From Motacilla alba alba (taxonomy: Eukaryota > Chordata > Aves > Passeriformes > Motacillidae), in assembly GCF_015832195.1 (NCBI RefSeq), contig NC_052030.1, positions 8,389,439-8,453,438 on the forward strand: DNA of 64,000 nucleotides. Direction: 5' to 3'. Position numbers and translations under genes: made by a program. The notes beneath the pieces are model-generated. The model saw only the letters and a program-made list of their open reading frames with translations, had not been told where the DNA came from and ran no database searches. How positions within the stretch are numbered: the stretch's first letter is position 1; each line of letters opens with the position of its first letter. Positions 43,801 through 55,800 of this stretch are shown in pieces.

Positions 43801-46800
43801 CATGCCTCAATCAGAGACAAAGAACCCCTACGATAAAGTCACCACATTAAACAGTAATTAAATCATTTGAATGAGTAGCTATCAAGGTGCCTTTAGAGAC
43901 TAAAAGGCACCAAGATACAAGGGAGAATCTGTGCCAGGCTCTCCTATGCATGCAGTCAAAGCTTGCTTTCTCCTCCCCTCCATTTTCTTCTTAACACACA
44001 AATATTTATCTTCTTTCATCCTAACAGTCCTTTTCTGCTCTCAAACAAAGATACCAGCCCTGATGACAAGTGGGTGCAGCCAGTAAACAGAAACCATTCA
44101 GAAGTTTCAGTGCATTTTGCAGGGGTTTATAAAAAAAGTAACATGTAAAGGAAATGAAGTCTTGCTCTAAATACAGAGGAAGCTGGTGGACAGAATATAA
44201 AGCACTGGAGTGGAAGATTCTTATAGCAACAGGGAAAAAATTACCCTGAAGGAAAAAAGTGTTCTTGGCTTTAGACAAAACCAAAACATACCATTAGTTT
44301 ACTCCTGTATTTGCCCACTCTTTCCTCCAAGAGATTCAGAACTCACTTTATCCTCTCTGATGATGTAACTGCATAAACATTCCAGGTCTTGTGTGAAATC
44401 CTAAAGAGCTGTGGAACTAAAGCTCATAAAGTCCTTCACTTCATAAAATTTGCCTTATTACTTGAGCATAAATTTCCCTCTGACTGACTCTCTTTTGTGC
44501 TATTTGTTTTTGTTTCCTTTTTATTCATTTTTGGGGGTTTGTTGGGGATTTTTCCCATTTTGTTTTGTTAGGGAATCAGGATAAAGGGATGTCAGGACAT
44601 AAGAAGAGAGGACCAGAAAGCAAGGGGGGAAAAATGACAAATACAACACTTTGAAAGAGTAATTTCAAGGGAGAGTCTGATCTCATTCAGAGATGGAAGA
44701 TGTAAAGTAGCACATAGTGTGGCTAACAAAAAAAATACATTGAGCCTATATGAATTCCAGCTATGGATGATGAAAAATACGTGAAGTAATTCTGCAGCAA
44801 CAGGAGTAAGGCTGTGGAGAATTCTCCACCATTCAAAAAAAAAAAAAAATTAGAGAATGCTGTTCACAGAGGATGTGCTGTAGCTCATCCAGAAGTTATG
44901 GCATTAAGTACAGGGTGGAGCTTTACAGGGCTCTGTTATATTTGGAGGGGTTTGGATCTGATGAACATAAACATTTCAGGCTGGAAGAAACTGCTGTGAG
45001 ATGACAGATAATAACCTTTTGATATTATCCTACTTAACTGCTCTGAAAACCAAACTGATTTAGCTGCAATACACTGCTTACCACCAAATCATCCTGAACA
45101 TTAACTTGCAATTACAATCTTTCTTATAGTCCTTCTATATCCAACAGAATTATAATTATAAATTCTACACTGACTACAGTTGTAAACACAAACTGATTTT
45201 CTAAGTGTAGGCCTAAAAAAGCCCCACTGCTTTAACTGATTGATGGTAATTTTCTCAATAAGTGACCCTTCTTAAGCTCCTATAACTGGGAAATACATTT
45301 TAATGAGAGACAGCCCAGAGAACAGTCATATTCTAGTAACACAACCAGAATTACAACATATAAAGCACAACACTGTCAAGGTGTTAGCCAGACCTTCATG
45401 AGGCTGGATCTATGGGAGTTGATATTAGAGATGACAGAAGCCTTAGAGTAACCAAATTACCAGGAAAAAATAAAAGAGATTAAAAAAGCAGGAGAGAGTC
45501 ATAAACATCAAATCTAAGCAACTCACCTGAAAGGGAGCCTTTCCTGTTAGACACTGATAAATGATAGTTCCTATACTCCAGAGGTCAGCTTTGGCATCAT
45601 AGTGTTGGGACATAATGACTTCTGGTGCCTTTTGGGGGAGAGAAAGGAAATTTCTTTTATAAAAATAAGTCATTTCAGTGTTGTTCTTTTTTTAGCATCT
45701 CCAAGAGATAAGTCTGTGCTGATAAGTCAGCACAAGATACTATTGTGCTGTAAAACCTCTTGAGCTAGATTCCCCAATAACCACAAAAGTTTACTCCCAG
45801 TAAGACTGTAACACTACATTGAAAGGGCCACTTCCCTATTTAAGTGGGGGAAGCATAGACTTTCATTCAGAAGACAAAAATACATCCTAATATTGTGTAT
45901 TTTGGGCAAACTCAGTACTTCCCCTTCTCCCAGTGTAGCATTTTCTGCTGAATCCACCAGAAGAAACCCCATTGAAATCAGAAACAGATCTTCTCAACCA
46001 AAGTAAGGAGCAAGACCAAGAGCAGCAAAGGCTCCCACTGCACAGGTAAACTCCAGCCTCCACCCTGAGCTGCACCACTCGGGCACTTCCCTCATTTAGC
46101 CCAAGATGGCAGCATGTTAATTAAGCTCCAGGGCCTGGTGCCAAGGTCACAGTTGGGGTTCAAAGGCAGTGCTCCAGTCCAACAGCTTGAGCCCTGCTGT
46201 GCCTCAGACTCTGGTTTCTAATCCCCCATTGTGCCCTCAGCTGCTCCCTCCCAGAAGCTGGAGACAGTGCAAGCCCCCAGAGCTCCTGGCTCAGCAGGAA
46301 GAGCCTCAGGAGCAGCAGCAGAGGAGGGGCAGGAGGGCAGCCTGGCTAATCCCACGTGTTTATAACTCCAGATTTCATTGCACTGCTGCCAGCATGGAAC
46401 AGGATCAATTTTTTAGTTCTGTTAGAAGTAAAGGCCACACGTAATGGAAAAAAAAATGGCAACAAGTAAATTGTGGACAGGAGCTTGGTCTGTCCCTAAG
46501 GGAAGGAGGCATGACACCAAAAAAAGCCAAAGCAGCAGGACAAGAACTGCACAAAGAGGTTTCAAGTCTTGCCATGGCATAGGTCATACTGGGATTCAGA
46601 CACAAAGCTCCTTTTGGTAGGGGTAAAATACCTTTCTAGTTTTTAAAAAGAGCAAAATGAAATAAAGCAGCAATAGGCTGTGAGCTACAGCAGGGAATGA
46701 AGTCCTGCCTTGCCAGCAGATGCTCCCAGGGCTCCTGCACAAGACCTACAATAGCCTTCAAAACCCTCCCTAAATCCCAACTGAACCCTCCCTTCCCATC

Positions 46801-49800
46801 TTCCTTCAAGCCCATCAATAAACAGAGAACAATACGAAACACTGAGATTTCTTGTAACATCTAGTGTTGTTTAAAATAATAATAAAAAACAAATAGAAAA
46901 AACCATCATCGCTAGTTTCCTCCAGCCCTTTCAGAAAATAAGCTGGGTGTTTTCAATTACTTTCACAAGAGACTCTGAAAGAAAAAGTATCACTAAAAAT
47001 AGACAATTCAGGAAACTCTCCCAGGAGAGGAGAGTTACATCATCTTCACATATAGCATAGTTCAAATAAACATCAGGCTTCAAATAAGGGAGAGAGAGGA
47101 AGTGTGTTTTGCTTGAGGTAGCTCTGTGGAACAGACTGCCAAATGCACTAGGCCTGTGCAGTGCAGCACAGTCCAGCCTAACTGCCCAAAGACTACAGAC
47201 AAAAAACTTAGGAGTGGATTAGACTGTGTTTGAAATGAGGTGCCTTTTACCCCAGGGCACCTGTAAAAACTTCAACCTAAATTGACTCACATCAACTTTT
47301 TACTTTGAGCTCAGACATCCACATCCCCAGGAACTATTACAAGTCTGGTTTTGACATTTTTATTTCTGTCTAGTTTTCTCATTTTTCCTTTCCCTGACTC
47401 GAGGTGACACCAGGACCTTGACTGCTGCCATGAGCACAAATAAAGAGATCACCTCATCACAACCTGATCCCAGAGTGGAAAGTACAAAGAGGGCAAAAGG
47501 GATCAGCTTGGCTTCTTACACACATCAGTTTCACAGTCTAAGCAGTCATCCTGAAAGCATGATTTATCCACATCTCACCTGGAAGTTACATGACAGCACA
47601 GGCACCTGCTGTCTGACATTGCCAGCAGCCAGAACTTCAGACTGTGCTGGTTTCAGGCAAGTAAACAAAATTCCACCTCAGGGGAAAAGACTAGATAAAA
47701 ACAAAGCCTTGCTTTTGGGGAGCAAAGCAAAAACAACACAGAAAATCCTCTAGAAGAATCACACTTACCATGTACATGGGTGAGCCACACAATGTTGCTG
47801 CCATCATATTGTTCTGCAGGTACCGGGCAAACCCAAAGTCAGCTGCAAAGAGAAACAGAGGGAGGTCAGGAGCAGACACCAGCTCTAGAGAGCGTGCACC
47901 TTCCCCTGTTGATTCTTCCTACTTTACCCTTCACTTCCCACCAATCTTTGCAGCCTCTGTCCCATTTAGCAAGACTTTGCCAGCTCTTCTTGAGCAGCAG
48001 CATCCTTGTGCTAGCTATTAATGCACAGTACAGACACTACAAAAGGACAGAGCAAGCCCCAACAGTACTCAGATGAACAAACTCCCATGCCTCTTTCAGG
48101 GATCAGAACCCATTTGCCTGCACTCTGAAATGTCAGCTGGGAAGGCTCTCCTGACTTCAGTGAGAATGTGCCAGTTCAAAAACAGCCAGTTCATCTGCTG
48201 CTGTCTCAGCCTTCCATTTGGGGAACTGAAAATTGCCCTCCATTGAAAAGGCTGTAATGTGAAACACACCCAGGAGGAACCACTTCTCACCACTACCCAC
48301 ATTTCTAGACCAGCCCTACCAAAATGAGTCTTGTTCTGTTCCTTTAGAAGAGTACCAAATGTGCTAACCCAGCACTAGGACAGATAACTGAGCCACAGTT
48401 CACTCAGCAAGTAGAAGAGCCAGGAACAAGGAATACTAAGGGGAATTACCTCTGCAGGTTACTGAGCATCTGATCATATGACACTGAGATGTTCTCTCAA
48501 GGTTACCAGATATTTCAAGCTAGGACATTGACACAGCTGTTTACACTGTCATCTGTCACTACTGAACTGGTACAGCCAGGTTCTCCCTGGACCATGTACT
48601 CCTCAGGGAGCACAAGGAGGGTTGCAGGTTACATCACACCCAGAGCAGTTGTGCCCACAGCCCTCCTGCCTGTTTGCAGCTCCCAATCCCTTCCTTACAG
48701 CTATTAACCCTGCACTTGACAAGACAAACAAACAAACAAAAACAACAAACAAAACACCACATCAAAATGCTTCTGTTGAACAGGCAGCAACACTTCAAAC
48801 TTTTCCTCTGGAAATCATTTCCCAGCTGAAGGAAAGCACTAACACTTTCTCCACAGCACAAGGTTAAGGTGAGGAAGAGTTTTGCCTAATTGGTGTTAGC
48901 TTCAGCTCTGAGTTGTAACGTAACCAAAAGCCCACATGTGAGGATGATGTAATCTTATTTTTGAGGGACTGCAGGGAATATGTGTGCCCTGTAACTGGAT
49001 TTCTGGAGCACTCATCCCAACTACTGGTCCATCTGTGCCACCTGCCTGATGTGCAGAATGGGAATTTCTTCAAGATGCAGCTGAGAAGCCTGTCTCTGGT
49101 TCAGACTGAGAAAACTCCCACTTTTGGGTCTGCCAGACAAACCACTGCACTCTGAGGCCAGCCAGGAGAGCAACTAGTGTCAGGTCTTCAGACAACAACA
49201 TTTAACCTCAATACTGCTAAAAGCTGAGGACAAAAGTCATAACTTCTGCTCATTTCTTGGTAAGCCTGGAGATTACAAGTCAATTAGGGCAGGCTGGTGT
49301 TTGTTTTTACTGAGGGTGGCACCATTCAACTGAGAGCAGAGCAAGGCATGCCCAATTCCTTTGTGTTAAATCTGTGTCCTGGCAGAGCAGAAAGCTTTTG
49401 CTCCTACTGCTTGGAGGCATCTAGCAGAGGAGTTAAGAATGAAAAACATTAGGGTGTTTTTAAAGTGGAGAAAAGCTTTCTCCTCCCCAAAGTAAGAAGG
49501 AGGTTTCCATGTGTTCATCACCAAACTCCCAAGTGCTTAGGGTGATGTTGTAGCGGGGCCTTACCGATCTTTATGCGAATGTTGTTGGGATTTGATTTCC
49601 TGCCCCCAGCATAGGAAAGGAGGATATTCTGTGGCTTCAAGTCCCGATGGATGATGCCTTTGCTGTGCAGCATTTTCATGGCACCTGCTATCTGCTGGAG
49701 GAAGAGCCTGATGGTGTCTTCACTAAGCGTCCGCATAGCTGGCAAGGAGGAAAGAAAAATAACCACAGCTGAAAAACTTACAGTGCCAGTTCTGAGGAGC

Positions 49801-52800
49801 CCAGAGGGCAGAGTCTCACAGCAATTAACTCTAATTTGTCATTTCATTCCCACATATGATGTCTTTTCCCCACACACCATTTCTGAATGATTCCTACAGG
49901 CAACAAGGGAGAGCATTTGCATTCCCGGCTTATTCTGTGGTCAGGGCTGTTTTCAGCCTCAAGTCTCTCATGGTGAACTCAGGCCAGCACTGGGTGCTGA
50001 ATCTGGGTTATTAACTGTGTCCAAAAGTGACATCTGGTGAGGTTTAGGGCTTCCCTCAGCAAGAGCTGCCAGGCAGATCCAGGCAAGCACCACGCAGGAC
50101 TGTGGCTGCCTGTGAGCTATGGTCAGCAGCAGCTGCATACCCAAGGTCAGAGCTTTATCACAAAGACTAAGTCTAAAGGTGGAGCTAAGAGGAAAGGCAA
50201 TTAGGATTTAAGGATTTAAGCCTGCAAGAGTCATTAAGGCACAGGCTGGACCTGGGAAGGGTTGACAGGTTAAATTCACAGTAGGTTAGGGCACATGGCC
50301 AGCAGGGATCTGTACCTTTAGGGTACGAATCCAAGTCTAAGCCTAACCCTTGTGCATCATCACCTGACCAAACCAGAATTCTAATCCCAAACCCAGCATT
50401 TGGGTGAACCACAGTTCAGTACCTAACAACAGACCTTACCAAATGACCCCTGCAAACCATCACCTTCCACCCTCCACCCATAGATAAAGCAAGAATATCT
50501 CAAAATGTTTTCAGAAGCCAAGTTTTTTAAAAAAATGTATTAGTGATCAAAATCTGCAAATATAGAAGCTCTGGAGTGGCCTCTCCTGAGATCAGGCTTC
50601 CCAGGGACCATGGTGTGAAAATAAACATTGAAGGGATTAAAATAATTTTCAACTGGCTCTTCTAATCAGAGCAGTGCAACATCAGCTCTCGTTATTTTAA
50701 GAACTATACGTATGAAACTCTGGCCAAAGCTGGGAACAGCCTGCTGAACAAACCCCAGGATCAACAGTGCTAGCAGCCTGCCTCTTTGTCAGTCACTGAG
50801 CAAGGCAGGCTTCAAGCAAGCACTATTCCAGTTGAATAAAATAATTTCTTTTGTAAAAAGTCCCTGTAAATTACTTGTGACTTCATTAGAGCTCTTCCAG
50901 CTGTTCTCTAGTAAGACATTAAAACAGGCTGGCAGGAGGTTCAAAACACCACTCTAGCCAGTCAGCTAGAAGGGAGGAATCCTTATGAAAACACAGCTGA
51001 GGCTGCACACAGCTTTAACACAACACAGGAAATTAAAAATCTAACTTGTAAAATACATGGATGGGAAGCAGCAAGGGACACAGATAAGTTAAGCAGCACT
51101 TTGAATAGAAAATAAACTCCCACCACTCCCAAGCCTCACTGGTCCAGGAGGCACAAGCACAGCTAAAGTGTCACCATGGCTATCAGGTGGTCCTGGACTC
51201 CCAACACGTGAGAGCAGGGCACATGGCTATAGAGTTTCTCTCCCCTCACTGAGCTTTTTTCCTGATGAACTGGCACTCAGCTGGAGTTCACGAGACTCCT
51301 CTCCCAGAAGGGGAGATTCTGTGAAGGGATTTTAAGGATACTAAGAGGCAGCTCAGATGCAAGTCTTCAAAACACGCTTGCGTCTTCTGAAGAAAGCAAT
51401 GTCTCATCTTTAACAGAGCTCTCCCCAACTTCCTGCTGAAATACCACAATGTACTCAGTTCCATACCATTTTCTGTCTATTAAAAGTCCAGCATCTCTTA
51501 GCTGTGCTAAATATTCTCTCCAACAAAAGGGCTCTGCAGTATTTCTGCAATTTATACTCAAGGAAATCTATACAGGAATGGTTAAAACACCATCTTTCAA
51601 CAGAACAGCAGGAATTCAAAAGTTGTTTTTTCCCAATTCTGCTCAGGCCCAGAAAAGGACAGGCTGATCACTCTCCCCCAAACATGAAGCAAGACTTGAA
51701 ACCTGATAATTGTTATTATTAAGGCAGCAGGCAATTACCAGCTCCTGGCTAAACACACTCTGCCTCTAGCAGAGGAACTGTGAGAGCCTTGTCCTGACCT
51801 GCAGTCCCCAAGAGCGTGCCACGGCTTTAAGGCGTTCCCACTCCTTTAGATAATTTGGTGGCTATAAGGCTAACACAGCACCAGCCACAGCCCTCAGCAA
51901 ACCAGCTGAGCCTTCCTGATGTGAATTCTAACTCTTCATAATACTGAAACCAACAACATGCTACCAAGATCACAAAAATCCATTCATCCATAGAAAACAG
52001 GGCTTCTAAACTACCTGCTCCTGGAATTTAAGCATTTCCACATCACAGAAGTCCATACAAAGTTCTCAGCCCTGCAAAAGAACTGTTTTCCTGGCACACA
52101 GAATCTAACCAGTGTCTTGGGCCTGTGCAGACATATTCCCACAGTGCAACTGCAGTAGCAGAGTGGAGCTACCACACTGCAGGGCTGCAAAATCAGACAG
52201 AGAAGGCTGATGGATCCTCTGGCAGCATTAAATCTCACAAATCCAGGCAGGAAGGCAGGACTGGGAAATTGAAGCTCTGCCCTCAGGAACAGAGAAGGGA
52301 CAGTCAGTTCCTTGGGGACAGCAGGGGCAATACCCTTTTACCTCCCTCCATTAGCAAACAGGCTGTAACGCTGGAAAACAAAACTCCTTATCTCTCATAC
52401 TCAGCCCATCAGTCTGCTGTGTGACAGCAGCAATCTGCAACTGAAGGACAGAAACATAAATACAACTGACATTTCCAATGACTTCAGGATACTGGCCTGC
52501 AAAAGTCCTCCCAGACCGGCTACCAACAGCAGAGGGAATGACAAGATTCAGAAAACTCATTCAATTTAGGTGCCATCAAAAAAAAACAAACAACAAAACA
52601 AAACAAAAAAAAAACCCAAAAAACCCAAACAAGTGGAGAACAAAACAATTCTCTTCCCTCACTACATCTCAAACAGGGAACTTATAAGTCTGTCCCTGTA
52701 AAAAGGGGATATTCTCATCTTCACCAGAAAACTGCTGGCAAAATACTAATCTTGCATTAAAGTCTGGGAATCCCTGTGGATGTCTGTGGTGAGCAATACA

Positions 52801-55800
52801 TTCTTGCAGAGGATGCTGTTTCACAAGCCCTACTCTGCCATTACTGAGAAGCAATAATATCCCTGTGTTTATTTTCATGGGCTCCACTTCAGTGATGAGG
52901 CACTCTTACTGCCTCGGGCTGCTCAGGTCAGTAGATCAGAGAAAATATTTACTCTGGGTCACTGTGGGGCCCACACGCCTCGAGCTCTAAAGGCAGAGAA
53001 AAAAGGATGAAGAGGTGCCCTGGTCAGCCTGTTCTGAGAAGTTCAACCTGGAAGAGGCTGCCAGGTGAACTGCAGTAACCAGCCCTTGTCAGCTGATCTA
53101 AGAGGAGATGTACTGCAGTACAGCCACTGACGTTGTATTACAACATCATTTTGGAAAAGTTATTTAGGAAAAAGAACATCTCCTCTTACCCACAGGTGTC
53201 ACAAGTATCTCTAACATGGGCCCAATCCAAGTCACACTGAAGTCTGAGACCAAGCTGACTTGTTTGGGGCCTGGCTTTGAACCTATCCCATCTACCCATG
53301 GTCAGTGACACTCCTGTGAATCTTCTGTACAAGTCAGAAGACTTATTCCAGATATGTTTGTGACAGGACCTTCTTAATTAACTGGCTGTAGAGTTAGAAA
53401 AGCTACAGAGCAATGCTTCACCTCCCTGGTTTGCAACAGGGTCCCTGCACCACTTGGGATGGACCAGAAAGATCAAACTCCCTGCAGGTGTTGTGGTCAA
53501 ACCAAGAAATTCCCTGTTATGATATGAAAGCAACAGCTTTCAGAAAGGTACAAATATGCTCTTATGAAGTGTCCCTAACAGCCTGTGCCAATGCCAACTC
53601 ACAGAAATTAAGAAGGAATTTCAGCCCAGCCTGCTCTGAGTACCTGAGGACACAATTCCAGTTGTTCCTGTACAGAAGCTGGTCACTGCTGTAACACCTC
53701 CCCAGCTCTACCACGCACAGCAGAGAGCTGCCACTCTCAGCTCGATACACCACGGCCTCCAGTGAAAGCAACAGCTAGAGATATCCCAGAAGGGAAATTG
53801 CATTGGACCTCTCAAGGACACCACCAGCACCACAGCAGCTGTGCTGAGCAGAGCACACAGAGCCTTGGGCTGTACCACAGAGACGGACGGGGCTGCCCAA
53901 CACCATAACCCAGCCAGACACACACGGTGCATGGCAACGTGCACCTATGCACGTCCTCCAGTCATGAAGACAAGGAGAATGAGAGTGCCTTTGGATTCAA
54001 CATGGAATTACCAGATTGCCTAATGCCTGTAATTAGAGGGCAGAATGGATCTGGAAGCTTACAAGCAGCTCATTCAATGAGAACCAGGGGATTTGCACGT
54101 GCTGCTTGCTTAAGTGTCACAGGAACTACCAGCACAAATGTCTGAGGAGCCAGTGGGAAAGTAGATGCTGCAATTAAACACCATCACACAATTATCAAAA
54201 TAACTGAAGCAGCACAATAACCACTCAATAGAGATGAGCCTCCTGAGTACCAGTCAAATACTGAAGAAATTTAAACTTTGCAAGATGAGTTTCCAGTGAA
54301 AAATCACTCCTGTCAAAAGCACCCTGGGTGCCTGCAGAAGCTGGAAGAGGAGATGCCCCAAAGGAGCATGTGGTGGGATGAAGAAAGCTGACATTTATCT
54401 AGGCTCTGGGATCTGACAGTGATGGGAGCAACTAAACCTTCTTGCTGCAGTCCCTTCCTGACTCCCCCCTCTGGAAATTGGTTCCTGCTGGGATCTCTTC
54501 ACTGGCAACCAGCACACAAGTGTTCAGAGTTGAAACAAAACTAAGCACCAAGTTCCCAGTCACAAAAATCTTTACAGTTGCCAAACCAAAATATTTTATT
54601 GGTAAAAACAGAGCTAAAGGTTAACTTTCTCACATGAACTCAGGCAAAGAAAGATCAAGTCTTGCACCAGGTAATACTCAAACAAACCAAACTGGGCTAA
54701 AACTGAATTTTATTTGGAAAATACAATTCATTGTCACTTTCTCAAACTAGCCACCAACTTCCTGAGTAATATCAATTGATAGACCAGGAAGTGAGCTGTA
54801 TTAACAGCCTAACTAATTGCATGCTTCACTTTTTTTCTTGAGGGTTTTTTTTTGGGACGAAGGTTGCAGAAGGGAAAACAACAATGTACACACAGAATTA
54901 GTAGTACAGACCAGAAGATTTCCTGTAAATCCTTGTTTCTGCAATTTGTTTCTATAGTTTCTTGTTTGCACACACATTTTGCCAATGAGAGTGCACAGCC
55001 CAAGATCAAGGTTCACTTCATGTGCATGAAAGCTAAAAAGTTTAGCTTTCAAAGCCCATGCACTGGTAAAACTGAAGCTTTGCTATTTTTTAAAAGCATT
55101 TGATTCATAAAATTTGCATTTGCATTCGGAAAGAAAAAGGAGGTATCAAATACAAAACCATCCTCCACTGGTGTCCATAAGAACATTCTGCCACCACTAA
55201 AGTTGCTCCTTTTAGAGCACAGCAGTACCCAACAGATGCAAAACATACCTAAGACAAAGCACACTAAACCTGGATTTTAAAAAACAAATGCCTGCCACTT
55301 CTATCTCACCCACACTTTAAACAAATAAAACACATGAAAGACAGAATATTCTTTTTCCTTTCCTAAGTACTAAACCCTTTCTGAAAATTCAAGTCCACAA
55401 ATACAATTCATTACCCTGCAGGAGAAGTGTGACATGCTAGCATCAAGCCCCAAATTATTATTCTAGGGACACCAACACTAGCTGTAGGGCAAATGTAAAT
55501 TTATCTTTTAATCCTTCAATTTTTGCCATTTCCAGGCATCACATACCTCAATAAGGAGCCTGAAGTATTATCCAGCTGACTAGCTTTTAATTTGAACAAT
55601 GTGAACAAACTTTGTTTAACCACGACCCAGAGCCACACATGAAATGAGATTAAAGTTGTCTCTTCACATTTAGTAATCTTCTAGTTAACATGCAAAACAA
55701 CCAGAAAGCTACTTTAAGGGAAAAAAACACAGTCAGGGCAAGGAAAAAAAAAATTAAAAAAAGGGGGCTGTGCAGGCAAGTATATTGTTAAACATTTTAT

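Larger units (their letters stand above)
38303..45526 (-). other. ULK1: ULK1 intron, 7.2 kb (largest complete intron)
   Basis: Contains A-runs of 16 (near 38892) and 14 (near 44835) and a T/G-rich tract near 44502. The short open frames in it resemble no protein I know. No conserved exon recognised. Confidence 0.88.

Noticed and set aside
50280..50400. Scattered CTAACCC- and TTAGGG-like words resembling interstitial telomere repeat
   Set aside because: Units are isolated and irregular, not in tandem.
52578..52631. Poly-A tail of a processed pseudogene
   Set aside because: No coding remnant or target-site duplication is recognisable upstream; treated as a simple repeat.
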